Part shown: positions 1-9,928 of the stretch, piece by piece
How the letters are laid out: the number at the start of each line of letters is the position of its first letter
How positions within the stretch are numbered: position 1 is the first letter of the stretch
NCBI RefSeq assembly: GCF_029360765.1
Contig: NZ_JARKNA010000001.1
Coordinates: 806,001-870,000 of the forward strand
DNA: 64,000 nt
Direction: 5' to 3'
Source: Terrimonas pollutisoli
GTDB lineage: Bacteria; Bacteroidota; Bacteroidia; Chitinophagales; Chitinophagaceae
Notes under the pieces: generated by a model
Database searches by the model: none
What the model saw: only the letters and a program-made list of their open reading frames with translations
Told to the model about the DNA's origin: nothing
Translations under genes and position numbers: made by a program

Positions 1-2233
1 GGATGAAGTGCAAAAGTTTGAAGGCATGGTACAGCCACAAAATGTGGCCTTGTCCATGTACCCGATGGGACCCACGTTGACAGCTGATTTTCCGGAGATA
101 AAAAATTTTACAAGAGTAAGGCAGGCCAGCAAACTGGATTTTACTTACAAGGACAAACGTATTTTTTTACCAACGATTCTGTATGTTGATTCCACTTTTC
201 TTCAGCTATTTGATTTTAAGATAGCAAAAGGAGACAGGAATACATTATTGCAAAAACCCAATAGCATTGCTTTGACAGAGTTGAGTGCTAAAAAGCTTTT
301 TGGCACCGAAGATCCCATTGGCAAAACGTTGACAAAATATGTAGGCGATACAATAACTTTTACCGTTACAGGCATTATGAAAGATGTGCCGGAAAACTCG
401 CACCTGCAATTTGATGGCCTGGCATCCTTCAGTACCATCGCAGGTCCTGACAATATGAATAACTGGGGTGGCAATTGGCTGGTCACCTATCTCGAGCTGC
501 AGCAAGGGACAAACATAGCTTCACTGGAGAAAAAGTTTCCTGCATATCTGAAGAAATATATGACGGAAAACGAAAGGTGGAAATTTTATGAGCTATTCCT
601 GCAGTCGCTTAACAACGTGCACGACAGTTCTGCCGATATTACGCATGACTATGTCAACTATAAAAAATTTGATAAAAGGTACACATATATTTTTTCCATT
701 ATTGCCCTCATCATACTGGTGATTGCCTGCATCAATTTTATGAATCTCTCTACTGCGAGGTCGGCAGAAAGAGCCCGTGAAGTAGGGATACGAAAAACAG
801 TCGGCGCAGGACGTTATCAGTTAGCGGGTCAGTTTTTAGGGGAATCCGTTTTGCTTTCCCTAATGGCTTTGATAATTGCCATTGTGATTGTTAAACTTTC
901 TTTGCGTACAATAAATAATCTTAGCCAGCGCCAACTTGAATTACCGCTTACTGATCTGTCTTTATTGTTATCAATACTTGCTGCAACTATTGTCGTTGGG
1001 ATATTTGCAGGTTTATATCCCGCCGGTTATCTTTCTTCCTTTCGACCTATTCGTGTATTGAAAGGATCGGTGCAGACAGGAAAAAGTAAAAGCGCATTTA
1101 GAAATGCTCTTGTTATTGGCCAGTTTACCGGAGCGGTATTATTGATAATAGGAACTGTGTTTGCGGTAAGGCAGTTGCGCTATATGCAAACGAAAGATCC
1201 GGGTTTCAATCGTGACCAGGTAATGATCATACCGCTTAACAGGGTTACTTCAGGAAAGTATGAAACGCTGAAGAAGGAACTAGTGACGAATACAGTGGTA
1301 AGCGGAGTTACTGCATCGCAGCAAACACTTGGAAATAACCTGCACCAGTCAGGTATGATATTTCATGGAGAAGGTCCCGCCCGGCAGCTTACTTCATCGC
1401 GGGTAGTTGTTGATCCTGATTACCTTACTCTTTATAAAATACCCATTATTGCCGGCCGAAACTTTACAAATGATGTCACCGATAATGCGAGGGCCTATAT
1501 TATTAATGAAACAATGGCTAAAGAGCTGCTGAAAGATCAACCTAAAGCATCCTATGAGACGTTGATCGGGAAACATTATGGTTTCGGCGGAATGGATTCA
1601 ACCGGTTTTATTGCAGGTGTAGCCAAAGATTTTAATTTCAATTCACTTCATCATAAGATAGAAACACTAAGTATTTTTTGCCAGAAAGATTGGGGTTACA
1701 GCGAAGCGTCTGTTCGTATCAACGGTGCCAAAGTCCAGGATGCGATCAATCATATTTCCTCTTCATGGAAAAAAGTCAATCCTGATCAGCCTTTTGAATA
1801 TCGTTTCCTTGATGAACATTTTGCAGAAATGTATACCGCAGATCGTGCCGTTAGTAAGGTTGTTGGAATTCTCGCCGGACTGGCTATCCTGATATCCTGT
1901 CTTGGCTTGTTTGGGCTGGCTTCCTATTCCGCCGAAAGAAGAATAAAAGAAATTGGTATAAGAAAAGTGTTGGGCGCATCGGTTCAGAATATAACAACGA
2001 TGTTATCGAAAGATTTTGTAAGGCTGGTATTTGTATCCAACCTGATTGCCTGGCCACTTGCCTGGATAGGGGTAAACCGCTGGTTGCAGGATTTTGCTTA
2101 TCGTGTGCCTGTAAGCTGGTGGGTATTTGTCGGGGCTGGAGGCATAGCCCTTTTGATTGCTTTGCTTACAATAAGTTTTCAGGCGATTAAAGCAGCGGTT
2201 GCTAACCCTGTTAAATCATTGCGAACGGAATAG
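1..2233 (+). CDS. FtsX/MacB-type ABC transporter permease P1 (5' end outside window)
   Basis: This is the 3' part of a two-lobe FtsX-type permease, the first of twelve paralogues in the window. The frame is open to the window edge (codon phase begins at base 2), so the GTG at base 8 is internal. By comparison with complete paralogues about 60 residues, including the first membrane helix, are missing. Visible are the rest of the first extracytoplasmic MacB-like lobe, an FtsX helix block starting near IIALIILVIACINFMN with the cytoplasmic motif EVGIRKTVGAGRYQL, a second lobe, and a final three-helix block with EIGIRKVLGASVQNI. The C-terminus is NPVKSLRTE, as in the other copies. The membrane protein family is clear. 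The substrate cannot be read from sequence, and no ATPase gene is adjacent. Confidence 0.93.
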   Translation, partial: DEVQKFEGMVQPQNVALSMYPMGPTLTADFPEIKNFTRVRQASKLDFTYKDKRIFLPTILYVDSTFLQLFDFKIAKGDRNTLLQKPNSIALTELSAKKLFGTEDPIGKTLTKYVGDTITFTVTGIMKDVPENSHLQFDGLASFSTIAGPDNMNNWGGNWLVTYLELQQGTNIASLEKKFPAYLKKYMTENERWKFYELFLQSLNNVHDSSADITHDYVNYKKFDKRYTYIFSIIALIILVIACINFMNLSTARSAERAREVGIRKTVGAGRYQLAGQFLGESVLLSLMALIIAIVIVKLSLRTINNLSQRQLELPLTDLSLLLSILAATIVVGIFAGLYPAGYLSSFRPIRVLKGSVQTGKSKSAFRNALVIGQFTGAVLLIIGTVFAVRQLRYMQTKDPGFNRDQVMIIPLNRVTSGKYETLKKELVTNTVVSGVTASQQTLGNNLHQSGMIFHGEGPARQLTSSRVVVDPDYLTLYKIPIIAGRNFTNDVTDNARAYIINETMAKELLKDQPKASYETLIGKHYGFGGMDSTGFIAGVAKDFNFNSLHHKIETLSIFCQKDWGYSEASVRINGAKVQDAINHISSSWKKVNPDQPFEYRFLDEHFAEMYTADRAVSKVVGILAGLAILISCLGLFGLASYSAERRIKEIGIRKVLGASVQNITTMLSKDFVRLVFVSNLIAWPLAWIGVNRWLQDFAYRVPVSWWVFVGAGGIALLIALLTISFQAIKAAVANPVKSLRTE

Positions 2234-2277
2234 GATGGTTAAATGATTTAATTGAACAAGTAGTCCGGGAAGGCACG

Positions 2278-2301
2278 ATGAAGAGTTTGAGAAATGAATG
2301 T
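2278..2301 (+). pseudogene. ghost of a permease 3' end (MKSLRNE-like)
   Basis: The bases just upstream of the small ORF at 2294 read, in one frame, M-K-S-L-R-N-E. At the nucleotide level they match the permease 3' end (NPVKSLRTE plus stop) with only a few changes. The match overlaps the start of the next gene. It is one of six such relics in the gaps of the array. Because it is short, chance cannot be excluded for this copy alone. Confidence 0.45.
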
Positions 2302-2569
2302 CGAAAAAAAATATAAAGCGGTCGAAGATCTTTTAATGGAGGATAGTTTTTTGGCCTGGTATCGGCGGATGGATGATGCAGCCACCAAGACATGGGAAGC
2401 CTGGATCGCTGCCAGCCCGGAACATCATCAATTAGCCAATGAAGCTGTGTATTTGCTGGAACTGCTGCTTTCGGTAATCGAAATGAAGGTTACGGAAGAT
2501 GAGATCACAACTGCAAAAGATCGTTTGTTCCGTGCCATTTCGGAAGAAGAGAAGCAACATTTGCCATAG
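2294..2569 (+). CDS. small FecR-N-terminal-like protein
   Basis: A 91-residue soluble protein with no membrane segment. Its pattern SFLAWYRRMDD, then W-x-x-W-I-A-A-S-P-E-H and a following helix ending RLFRAI, resembles the N-terminal cytoplasmic domain (DUF4880-like) of FecR-type anti-sigma regulators. In that family the domain contacts an ECF sigma factor. The transmembrane helix and periplasmic FecR domain that normally follow are absent, and no sigma-factor gene is visible. It lies between P1 and P2 on the same strand, 27 bases before P2, so co-transcription is likely. The family assignment is by pattern only. It could be a free-standing regulator of the permease array or the remnant of a larger FecR gene. 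Confidence 0.72.
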   Translation: MNVEKKYKAVEDLLMEDSFLAWYRRMDDAATKTWEAWIAASPEHHQLANEAVYLLELLLSVIEMKVTEDEITTAKDRLFRAISEEEKQHLP

Positions 2570-2596
2570 TAACTATAAAAAGCAAAAGAAAAGATT

Positions 2597-4963
2597 ATGC
2601 TGAAAAGTTATTTTAAAATCGCCTGGCGCAATTTAGTGAGAAACAAAGTTTTCTCCTTCATTAATATTATTGGTTTAGGTCTTGGCATTGCTGCAAGTTT
2701 ATTTATTTATCTATGGGTCCAGGATGAAAAAAACAAGGACAACTTTCATGAAAATAGTGATCGCCTTTACCAGGTAATTGTAAGTGATAAAGACAAAAGC
2801 GGAGCTCTGACTAATAGCTATGATAATACGCCGGGATTGCTGGCAGATGCTTTGAAAGAACAGGTTCCCGAAATAACAGAGGCCGCCACAGTAATATGGG
2901 AAAATGATTTTTTATTTACTGTCGGTGAAAAGATTGGTAAAGAAAAGGGAAGATATGTTGGAACTGATTTTTTTAGTTTGTTCAGTTTCCCTTTGCTGGA
3001 AGGAAATAAAGCCACCGCTTTATTATCACCGGATAATATCGTGATTTCCCGGAAAATTGCTGACAAATATTTTGGCAAACAAGATCCTATCGGTAAAACT
3101 ATCCGCATCAATGATAATAGAGACTATCTGGTAAGTGGAATAGTTGCCAACGTTCCGGAAAATTCTACGCTGACATTTGATTTTATCATACCCATCCAGC
3201 ATGGTTTTGAAGAAAGTCATTGGATGATTGATGGCTGGAATCATTTTGGACCGTTCACTTATGTGATGTTACATAACGATGCTTCCCTGGCCAGCGTGAA
3301 TGCTAAACTAAAAGACTTCTTATACAAACAGGACAAAGTTCTTAATGATAAAGTGATCTCATTGCAATTGTTTAGAGACAGGTACCTCTATTCGCGGTTT
3401 ACCAACGGGATTGCCGATGGAGGACGCATAGAATATGTTCGGTTGTTTTCCATTATTGCCGTTTTTATTCTGCTCATCGCATGTATCAATTTTATGAACC
3501 TCGCTACGGCTCGTTCTGCCAAACGTTCAAGAGAAGTAGGTGTAAGAAAAGTAGCAGGCGCCATGAAGGGCACATTATTCAGGCAGTTTGTGTTTGAAGC
3601 AATCATCACCGCATTTTTGTCTGTATTGGTCGCCTTAGCGCTGGTTGTTCTTTTATTGCCATTCTTCAATCGTCTTACAGAAAAAAACGTTTCCTTGCAT
3701 TTAGGCGATCCTTCACTTATCGTCAGCTTGTTTTTACTTACATTGATCACAGGATTTATTGCCGGGAGTTATCCGGCATTATTCCTTTCGTCTTTAAAGC
3801 CCATTTCCGTTTTGAAGGGAAGTTTGAAGTTTAAAAACGCCGATAAAATTTTTCGCAAAGGGCTGGTTGTTTTTCAATTCACCTTATCAATCGTGTTAAT
3901 CGTTTGTACAATCGTAGTGTATAAGCAGATGAACTACGTACAGAAAAAAAATCTTGGACTTGACCGTTCCCGGCTTATCTATATGCCTGTCGAAGGTAAT
4001 CTTGTTAAGAACTATGAAAATTTTAAACGTGAAGTGCAGTTATCCGGAAATATCGAAAACATTTCTTTTTGCGGAACGGAACCAACCAATGTAGGATGGT
4101 GGTCTCCCGGTATGCAATGGGAAGGAAAAGACCCGGAGGATAAAACACTGTTTGCGCAGGTAGAGGTTAGTTATGATTTTCTGAAAACGATGAAGATTGA
4201 TCTTGTTGAAGGCAGGGATTTTTCTCCATCGCTTCCTACGGATTCAACCAATTTTATCATAAACGAGGCGGCGGCAAAATATATGAAGATGCAGCATCCT
4301 GTTGGGACTTTATTTTCTCATGGCAATATGAAGGGAAAAATAATTGGGATTATAAAAGATTATCATTTCCGTTCGCTGCACAATCCTATTGCTCCAGCAT
4401 TTATTAATCTTGCTCCGGAGCCGGAAAACGGGGTTGCTATTATACGAGCCTGGCCCGACAAAATAAAACAAACCCTGGCGACGATAGAAGCCGTTTCAAA
4501 AAAATATAATTCCAAGTATTCTTTTAGCTATTCATTTGTGGACGATGACCTGAAAAGACAATATCATAGTGAGATGGTAGTAGGGCAGCTTTCCGGTGTA
4601 TTTGCTTTTATTGCCATTTTCATTTCGTGTATGGGATTATTCGGGCTTTCAATGTTTATGGCAGAGCAGCGTACCAAAGAGATTGGCATCCGGAAAGTAA
4701 TAGGAGCTTCTGTTTCAGGAATTGTTGGATTGCTGTCCCAAAATTTTTTAGTGCTGGTCGTAATTGCTTTTCTTATTGCATCCCCGGTTGCATGGTGGGC
4801 AATGAATAAATGGCTGCAGGATTTTGCTTACAGAACAGATATTGGTTGGACAGTATTTGCGGGTACGGCATTAATCGCTTTGTGCATTGCAATGCTTACT
4901 ATAAGCTTCCAGGCAATAAAAGCAGCGATTGCAAATCCGGTAAAAAGTTTGAGAACAGAATAA
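2597..4963 (+). CDS. FtsX/MacB-type ABC transporter permease P2
   Basis: A complete 788-residue copy that shows the layout shared by the array. Helix 1 is at about residues 20-42. A first extracytoplasmic MacB_PCD-like lobe runs to about 280. An FtsX block of four helices spans about 283-447, with the cytoplasmic motif EVGVRKVAGAMKGTL. A second lobe spans about 450-665. A last three-helix block spans about 668-780, with EIGIRKVIGASVSGI. In this family such proteins pair with a separate LolD/MacB-type ATPase and transmit ATP-driven movement across the inner membrane to extrude substrates or shuttle lipoproteins. The true partner and cargo here are unknown. It ends NPVKSLRTE and is followed after 11 bases by P3. 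Confidence 0.95.
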   Translation: MLKSYFKIAWRNLVRNKVFSFINIIGLGLGIAASLFIYLWVQDEKNKDNFHENSDRLYQVIVSDKDKSGALTNSYDNTPGLLADALKEQVPEITEAATVIWENDFLFTVGEKIGKEKGRYVGTDFFSLFSFPLLEGNKATALLSPDNIVISRKIADKYFGKQDPIGKTIRINDNRDYLVSGIVANVPENSTLTFDFIIPIQHGFEESHWMIDGWNHFGPFTYVMLHNDASLASVNAKLKDFLYKQDKVLNDKVISLQLFRDRYLYSRFTNGIADGGRIEYVRLFSIIAVFILLIACINFMNLATARSAKRSREVGVRKVAGAMKGTLFRQFVFEAIITAFLSVLVALALVVLLLPFFNRLTEKNVSLHLGDPSLIVSLFLLTLITGFIAGSYPALFLSSLKPISVLKGSLKFKNADKIFRKGLVVFQFTLSIVLIVCTIVVYKQMNYVQKKNLGLDRSRLIYMPVEGNLVKNYENFKREVQLSGNIENISFCGTEPTNVGWWSPGMQWEGKDPEDKTLFAQVEVSYDFLKTMKIDLVEGRDFSPSLPTDSTNFIINEAAAKYMKMQHPVGTLFSHGNMKGKIIGIIKDYHFRSLHNPIAPAFINLAPEPENGVAIIRAWPDKIKQTLATIEAVSKKYNSKYSFSYSFVDDDLKRQYHSEMVVGQLSGVFAFIAIFISCMGLFGLSMFMAEQRTKEIGIRKVIGASVSGIVGLLSQNFLVLVVIAFLIASPVAWWAMNKWLQDFAYRTDIGWTVFAGTALIALCIAMLTISFQAIKAAIANPVKSLRTE

Positions 4964-4974
4964 AAATGTTTCTT

Positions 4975-7419
4975 ATGTTTAAATACTATTTCAAAATAGC
5001 GTGGAGAAATTTTCGAAGAAATAAAGCTTTCTCGTTGATCAATATTTCCGGTCTTGCGATCGGTATCAGTGTTTGCCTGGTTATATTTTTAATTACCAGT
5101 CATGAATTAAACTATGATCAGTTTCATCCTGGTAAAGAACGTATTTACAGGATCGTAGGCTCAATTAAGTTTAAAGATGAAGCTCCCAGGCAGGTAGGTT
5201 ATATACCTTCCCCATTGCCTATGCGTATTCGTGAGCAGCTCACAGGATTTGAACAGGTGGCTGGGTTCTATAATTATTATGCTAAAGTAACGGTACCACA
5301 GGCTGGAAATAAAGCAAAGGAGTTTGAGCCAATGCGTGATATTCCTTCTCCTGTCATAGTTGCTGAAGCATCCTATTTTTCCATCTTTCCATATCAGTGG
5401 CTGGCTGGTAATGCGGCCACGGCATTAAATGAACCTTTTAAAGTAGTGTTAACTGAATCATCCGCAAGAAAATATTTTGATAATGAAAAAGCTGATAAAC
5501 TAATTGGCCGTATAATAACCTACAACGATTCATTGCAGCTTATTGTATCAGGCATTGTAAAAGACTGGAAGCATAATAGTGATTTTGCATTTACCAATTT
5601 TATTTCTTTTCCAACTGTACGGTATAGTTTTTTAAAGAATGATATTGACATGAATAGCTGGGGAGTTTGGGATTATTTTTCGCAGGCTTTTGTAAAACTG
5701 GCGCCTGGTGTTAGCCCTGCCCAGGTAGAAGCGCAGCTCCCCCGGTTTGTAAAAGATAATATCAAAGGCGAAGGAAATACTTTGCAACTGCAACCTCTGA
5801 CTGATCTTCATTTTAATGAGAATTATAAGGATGGATACTCCCGGAAGGTACATTTGCCGACGTTATATGGCTTAATGGGAATCGCTCTCTTCATTTTGCT
5901 GATCGCTATTGTTAATTTCATCAACCTGTCAACCGCACAATCCATTAAGAGGGCCAAAGAAATTGGCATAAAAAAAGTATTAGGCAGTGATCGCAAGAGT
6001 CTGCGTATCCAGTTTTTTGCCGAAACGTTCATGATAACCACGGCAGCCGTTATACTTTCAGTAGTATTGCTGAACCCTGTTCTGTCGGTTTTCAAAGCAT
6101 TTATTCCTGAAGGTGTTATACTACATCCTTTCCAGGAATCAATATGGGTGTTCTTATTGATAGTTATTGTAGCCACTACTTTACTTGCAGGGTTTTATCC
6201 GGCCAGGGTATTGTCATCTTACCTGCCTGCTATTAGTTTAAAAGGACAGGGATTACCCAAAGGAAACCATAAAAATTATTTACGCAAATCACTTATAGTA
6301 TTTCAGTTTGCCATTTCACTTGCGTTTATCATAGGTACCCTGACCGTCGGCAAACAAATCCACTATATGTTGCATACTGATATGGGATTTGATAAGGATG
6401 CCATTATTAATCTGAAACCCGGCAGAGAGGAAACCCCGGATAAAAAAATATTGTTTGCACAAAAATTAAAACAGATACCCGGTGTCACTGCAGTAAGCAT
6501 TCATGCAGAAACGCCTGCAGCTGAAAGACATGGAGGTACTTCTATCAAAAGCATAGGGAGTAACGGTACAAATAAAGAGATATTGTCATCCTTTGAGTTT
6601 GCAGATCAAAATTATATTCCACTTTATGACATCAAAATAGTAGCGGGGCGGAATGTATTGCCTTCCGATACATTACGTGAATTTGTGATCAATACCAATG
6701 CGGTCACAGCATTAGGATTTAAAAAACCGGAAGATGCGGTGGGTCAATTAATGCAGGTTGGTATTTCCGGTAAAAAAGGACCTGTTGTAGGAGTTATAGA
6801 AGATTTCCATTCCCGTTCATTCCATGAACCTATTAACCCTTTCTTCATTACTACCACAATAAAATCTTCCCGGACGATCAGTATAAAACTTGCCACTACA
6901 GGCAAACAGGCCGGCTATGTGAAACCAACAGTAGCAGCTATAGAAAAACTTTGGAAAGAGTTTTATCCGGATAAAGAATATGAAATGAGCTTTTTTGATG
7001 AAACCATCGCGGCGTTTTATGAAAAGGAAAATAAAACTGCACAATTAATGAATACAGCTATGGTTATCGCTATTCTCATTTCTTGCATGGGGCTTTTGGG
7101 ACTGATTAGTTTTATTACACAGCAGCGTACTAAAGAAATCGGTATCCGGAAAGTATTGGGCGCCAGTATTGCCAATATTGTTCTTTTGATTTCGAAGGAC
7201 TTTCTGGTACTGGTGCTAATCGCTTTAGTTATCGCAGCTCCGGTTGCGTATTATTTTATGCATCAATGGCTGGAGGATTTTGCATACAGGACTACTATCA
7301 GTTGGTGGATATTCGGCGTAAGCTGTGTCGCAATGCTTGCTATTGCTTTTCTTACATTAAGTATAAAGGCTATTGGTTCAGCAATGGCCAATCCGATAAA
7401 AAGTTTAAGAACCGAATAA
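4975..7419 (+). CDS. FtsX/MacB-type ABC transporter permease P3
   Basis: A permease of 814 residues if translated from the ATG at 4975 (MFKYYFKIAWRN), which matches the start of all paralogues. An ATG at 4966 in the same frame would add three residues. A longer in-frame reading back to 4810 overlaps P2 and is not credible. The first lobe is slightly longer than in P2 and contains EFEPMRDIPSPVIVAEASYF. The middle motif is EIGIKKVLGSDRKSL and the last is EIGIRKVLGASIANI. The C-terminus is the variant NPIKSLRTE. It starts 11 bases after the P2 stop, so the two are probably co-translated. Confidence 0.94.
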   Translation: MFKYYFKIAWRNFRRNKAFSLINISGLAIGISVCLVIFLITSHELNYDQFHPGKERIYRIVGSIKFKDEAPRQVGYIPSPLPMRIREQLTGFEQVAGFYNYYAKVTVPQAGNKAKEFEPMRDIPSPVIVAEASYFSIFPYQWLAGNAATALNEPFKVVLTESSARKYFDNEKADKLIGRIITYNDSLQLIVSGIVKDWKHNSDFAFTNFISFPTVRYSFLKNDIDMNSWGVWDYFSQAFVKLAPGVSPAQVEAQLPRFVKDNIKGEGNTLQLQPLTDLHFNENYKDGYSRKVHLPTLYGLMGIALFILLIAIVNFINLSTAQSIKRAKEIGIKKVLGSDRKSLRIQFFAETFMITTAAVILSVVLLNPVLSVFKAFIPEGVILHPFQESIWVFLLIVIVATTLLAGFYPARVLSSYLPAISLKGQGLPKGNHKNYLRKSLIVFQFAISLAFIIGTLTVGKQIHYMLHTDMGFDKDAIINLKPGREETPDKKILFAQKLKQIPGVTAVSIHAETPAAERHGGTSIKSIGSNGTNKEILSSFEFADQNYIPLYDIKIVAGRNVLPSDTLREFVINTNAVTALGFKKPEDAVGQLMQVGISGKKGPVVGVIEDFHSRSFHEPINPFFITTTIKSSRTISIKLATTGKQAGYVKPTVAAIEKLWKEFYPDKEYEMSFFDETIAAFYEKENKTAQLMNTAMVIAILISCMGLLGLISFITQQRTKEIGIRKVLGASIANIVLLISKDFLVLVLIALVIAAPVAYYFMHQWLEDFAYRTTISWWIFGVSCVAMLAIAFLTLSIKAIGSAMANPIKSLRTE

Positions 7420-7427
7420 AGTAACTC

Positions 7428-7451
7428 GTGAAGTCGTTGAGAGTGGAGTAA
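7428..7451 (+). pseudogene. ghost of a permease 3' end (VKSLRVE plus stop)
   Basis: Just after the P3 stop the DNA reads V-K-S-L-R-V-E followed by TAA. This is almost exactly the conserved C-terminus and stop of the permease genes, yet it belongs to no open reading frame of that family. I read it as the leftover 3' end of a lost or replaced paralogue. Confidence 0.6.
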
Positions 7452-7466
7452 TGGATAGATGGTTAT

Positions 7467-7482
7467 CCCGATAGCTATCGGG
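7467..7482. repeat. 16-base perfect palindrome
   Basis: CCCGATAGCTATCGGG is a perfect palindrome in the 126-base gap between P3 and P4. Similar CCCGAT...ATCGGG arms recur around the hairpin at 27274-27310. It has no T-tract, so it is not a standard terminator. It may be a repetitive extragenic palindrome. Confidence 0.7.
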
Positions 7483-7545
7483 AGGTTTGATGGTTGGATT
7501 GTTAACCCTCTAACCACTCAGCAATCAAGCAATAATTAATTAGTC

Positions 7546-9918
7546 ATGATAAAAAACTATTTCAAAACAGCTTTCCGAAATATTGCCCGGCATAAATTGT
7601 TTTCAGGTCTGAATATAATCGGCCTGGCAACGGGGATGGCCTGCAGCATCCTCATCATGCTGTGGGTACAGGATGAATTGAGTTTTGATAAATTCAATAG
7701 TAAACCCGATCATATTTTCAGGTTGACCTGCAAAGTATCTGATGTGGAAGCAGCTGTAGTACCCCCGTCATTGGCGAATGCCATCAAAACAGAAATATCA
7801 GCTGTCAGGAATGCGACACGGATAGCAGCCTTGCAAAAAATGATCACTATCGGCACAAAAAAATTTAACGAAAAAAGAATTTTATATGCCGACAGCAATT
7901 TCCTCCAAATATTCAACTATCCTTTACTGAAGGGCAATGCGGCCACCGTTCTTTCCTCTCCCAATAATGTTGTTATTACAGAGGCAACGGCCAAAAAGTA
8001 TTTTGGCAGTGCGGACGAAGCGATGGGCAAAATCATTTATATAGATAATGATATAAAAGGAACCAACCTCGCCGTAACAGGCATTTTAAAAAATACTCCC
8101 TCTAACTCACACCTCCGGTTTGATATTCTTATTCCAATCGACTTATATGACCGGGTAAACAATCCGGCAGGAGCATGGAGCAATTTTGATGTGTACACTT
8201 ATTTCCAGTTAAAAGATGAAGTAAAACCTTCTTCATCGGTTGTCAGCCAAATTGAAAAACAGGTAAATGATATACTGAAGAAAAATCTCACAGAATTTGA
8301 GGCCGCATTATTTTCTCAGCCTCTTACCGATATCCATCTTCATTCTCATTATATGCTGGATGTAGACGGGCAGGGTAACAGCCAGCATGTAAAAATTTTC
8401 TCTTTGGTAGCCATATTTATAATTCTTATCGCTTGTATCAATTTTATGAACCTGGCTACCGCGGTTTCTGGTCAGCGGGCGAAGGAAGTTGGCTTGAGAA
8501 AAACGGTCGGTGCATTAAGATTACAGTTGATAGCTCAGTTTATCGGCGAGTCAATGTTATTATCTTTTATCTCGCTGTTGTTGGCACTGGCAATCGTTTT
8601 TCTGGCTCTGCCTTTATTTAACCAGCTTGCCGCCAAGTCCATTTCATTTGATCTGTTGAATATAAAAATGCTGGCAGCGCTTTTGGGTATTGCCATTGCT
8701 ACCGGTTTGCTTTCGGGTTGTTATCCGGCTTTCTTCCTGTCGTCCTTCAACCCGGTAAAAGCATTAAAAGGAGTAAAGCTATTACAAGGCAGAAGATCTT
8801 TTTTTCGAAACGGATTAGTGGTTCTTCAATTTTCTATTTCTGTCATACTAATGATAAGTACATTGGTTATTTACAACCAGCTCCAGTATATACGAAACAG
8901 GAATATCGGCTTTGACAAGGAGAACCTGCTTTATATGGCCATGCCCGAAGTTGGCGACCTGAAGAATAATAAAGATGCGATGAAGGCGACGCTGGATCAG
9001 TATCCTGATATAAAGGACTATACGTTTACGGATAATTTGCCCACTAATCTTACAAGCGGTTTTCAATTGGCGTGGCGGAATATGGCGCCGGGAACACAGG
9101 TAATTGCTTACCGTTTAAGAGTAGATGAAAAATTTGCCGGCACGTTCGGTATGCAAATAGCGGCAGGTCGTTTCTTTTCGAAAGATTTTGGCGGCGATGA
9201 TAGTAGTTATGTTGTAAACGAAACGGCTTTAAAGGTGATGAATATAAAATTATCCGAAGCCGTCGGTAAGATCATTGTCATGAATGATAAAGAAGCGCCA
9301 ATAATCGGGGTAGTAAAGGATTTTAACTTCAAGCCGGTGCAGCAACCAATCGAACCATTGGTCATGCGAAGCAATTTCGCCGGTGGTTTCGTCGTGATGA
9401 GAACCACTCCTGCCAATATTCAAAAAGTGATAAGCTCACTGCAAAAGAGTTTTCACCATGTGTACGGCGATTTCCCATTCTCTTACGGTTTTGTTAATGA
9501 AGATCTTTCCAAACTATATATAACGGAGCAAAGAATGGGTAAGCTCTTTAATGTATTCTCAGTATTGTCTATCCTTATCTCCTGTTTGGGGTTGTTTGGG
9601 TTGGCAACATTCGCGACGCAAAGGCGCATAAAAGAAATCGGTATACGCAAGGTACTGGGAGCCGGTGAAGCAGGCATCGTGGCATTGCTTTCAAAAGATT
9701 TTATAAAACTGGTAGCCGTTTCTCTCGTAGTCGCTTTTCCTGTTTCATGGTGGATGATGAATGATTGGCTTGACAATTTTGCCTATCGCATCAATATCAG
9801 TGCATGGGTATTTGTGATAGCTGGGGTATGCGCTTTATTGATCGCTTTGGTAACGGTAAGTTTCCAGGCAATCAAAGCGGCGATTGCCAATCCTGTGAAA
9901 AGTTTGAGAACAGAATAA
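7546..9918 (+). CDS. FtsX/MacB-type ABC transporter permease P4
   Basis: A complete 790-residue permease with the same order of parts as P2: helix 1, lobe 1, four-helix FtsX block (IIACINFMN-like start at about residue 290, then EVGLRKTVGALRLQL), lobe 2, and three final helices with EIGIRKVLGAGEAGI. The start ATG is fixed by MIKNYFKTAFRN, the family opening. It is preceded by a 126-base gap containing a ghost 3' end and a palindrome, so this may be the start of a transcription unit or the scar of a rearrangement. It is followed by P5 after only 10 bases. It ends AIANPVKSLRTE. Confidence 0.95.
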   Translation: MIKNYFKTAFRNIARHKLFSGLNIIGLATGMACSILIMLWVQDELSFDKFNSKPDHIFRLTCKVSDVEAAVVPPSLANAIKTEISAVRNATRIAALQKMITIGTKKFNEKRILYADSNFLQIFNYPLLKGNAATVLSSPNNVVITEATAKKYFGSADEAMGKIIYIDNDIKGTNLAVTGILKNTPSNSHLRFDILIPIDLYDRVNNPAGAWSNFDVYTYFQLKDEVKPSSSVVSQIEKQVNDILKKNLTEFEAALFSQPLTDIHLHSHYMLDVDGQGNSQHVKIFSLVAIFIILIACINFMNLATAVSGQRAKEVGLRKTVGALRLQLIAQFIGESMLLSFISLLLALAIVFLALPLFNQLAAKSISFDLLNIKMLAALLGIAIATGLLSGCYPAFFLSSFNPVKALKGVKLLQGRRSFFRNGLVVLQFSISVILMISTLVIYNQLQYIRNRNIGFDKENLLYMAMPEVGDLKNNKDAMKATLDQYPDIKDYTFTDNLPTNLTSGFQLAWRNMAPGTQVIAYRLRVDEKFAGTFGMQIAAGRFFSKDFGGDDSSYVVNETALKVMNIKLSEAVGKIIVMNDKEAPIIGVVKDFNFKPVQQPIEPLVMRSNFAGGFVVMRTTPANIQKVISSLQKSFHHVYGDFPFSYGFVNEDLSKLYITEQRMGKLFNVFSVLSILISCLGLFGLATFATQRRIKEIGIRKVLGAGEAGIVALLSKDFIKLVAVSLVVAFPVSWWMMNDWLDNFAYRINISAWVFVIAGVCALLIALVTVSFQAIKAAIANPVKSLRTE

Positions 9919-9928
9919 AATTATAGCC

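Noticed and set aside
4810..4974. Extended N-terminus of P3 in the same open frame, overlapping P2
   Set aside because: The extra residues do not match the start of any paralogue and overlap the end of P2. The family start M-F-K-Y-Y-F-K-I-A-W begins at 4975.
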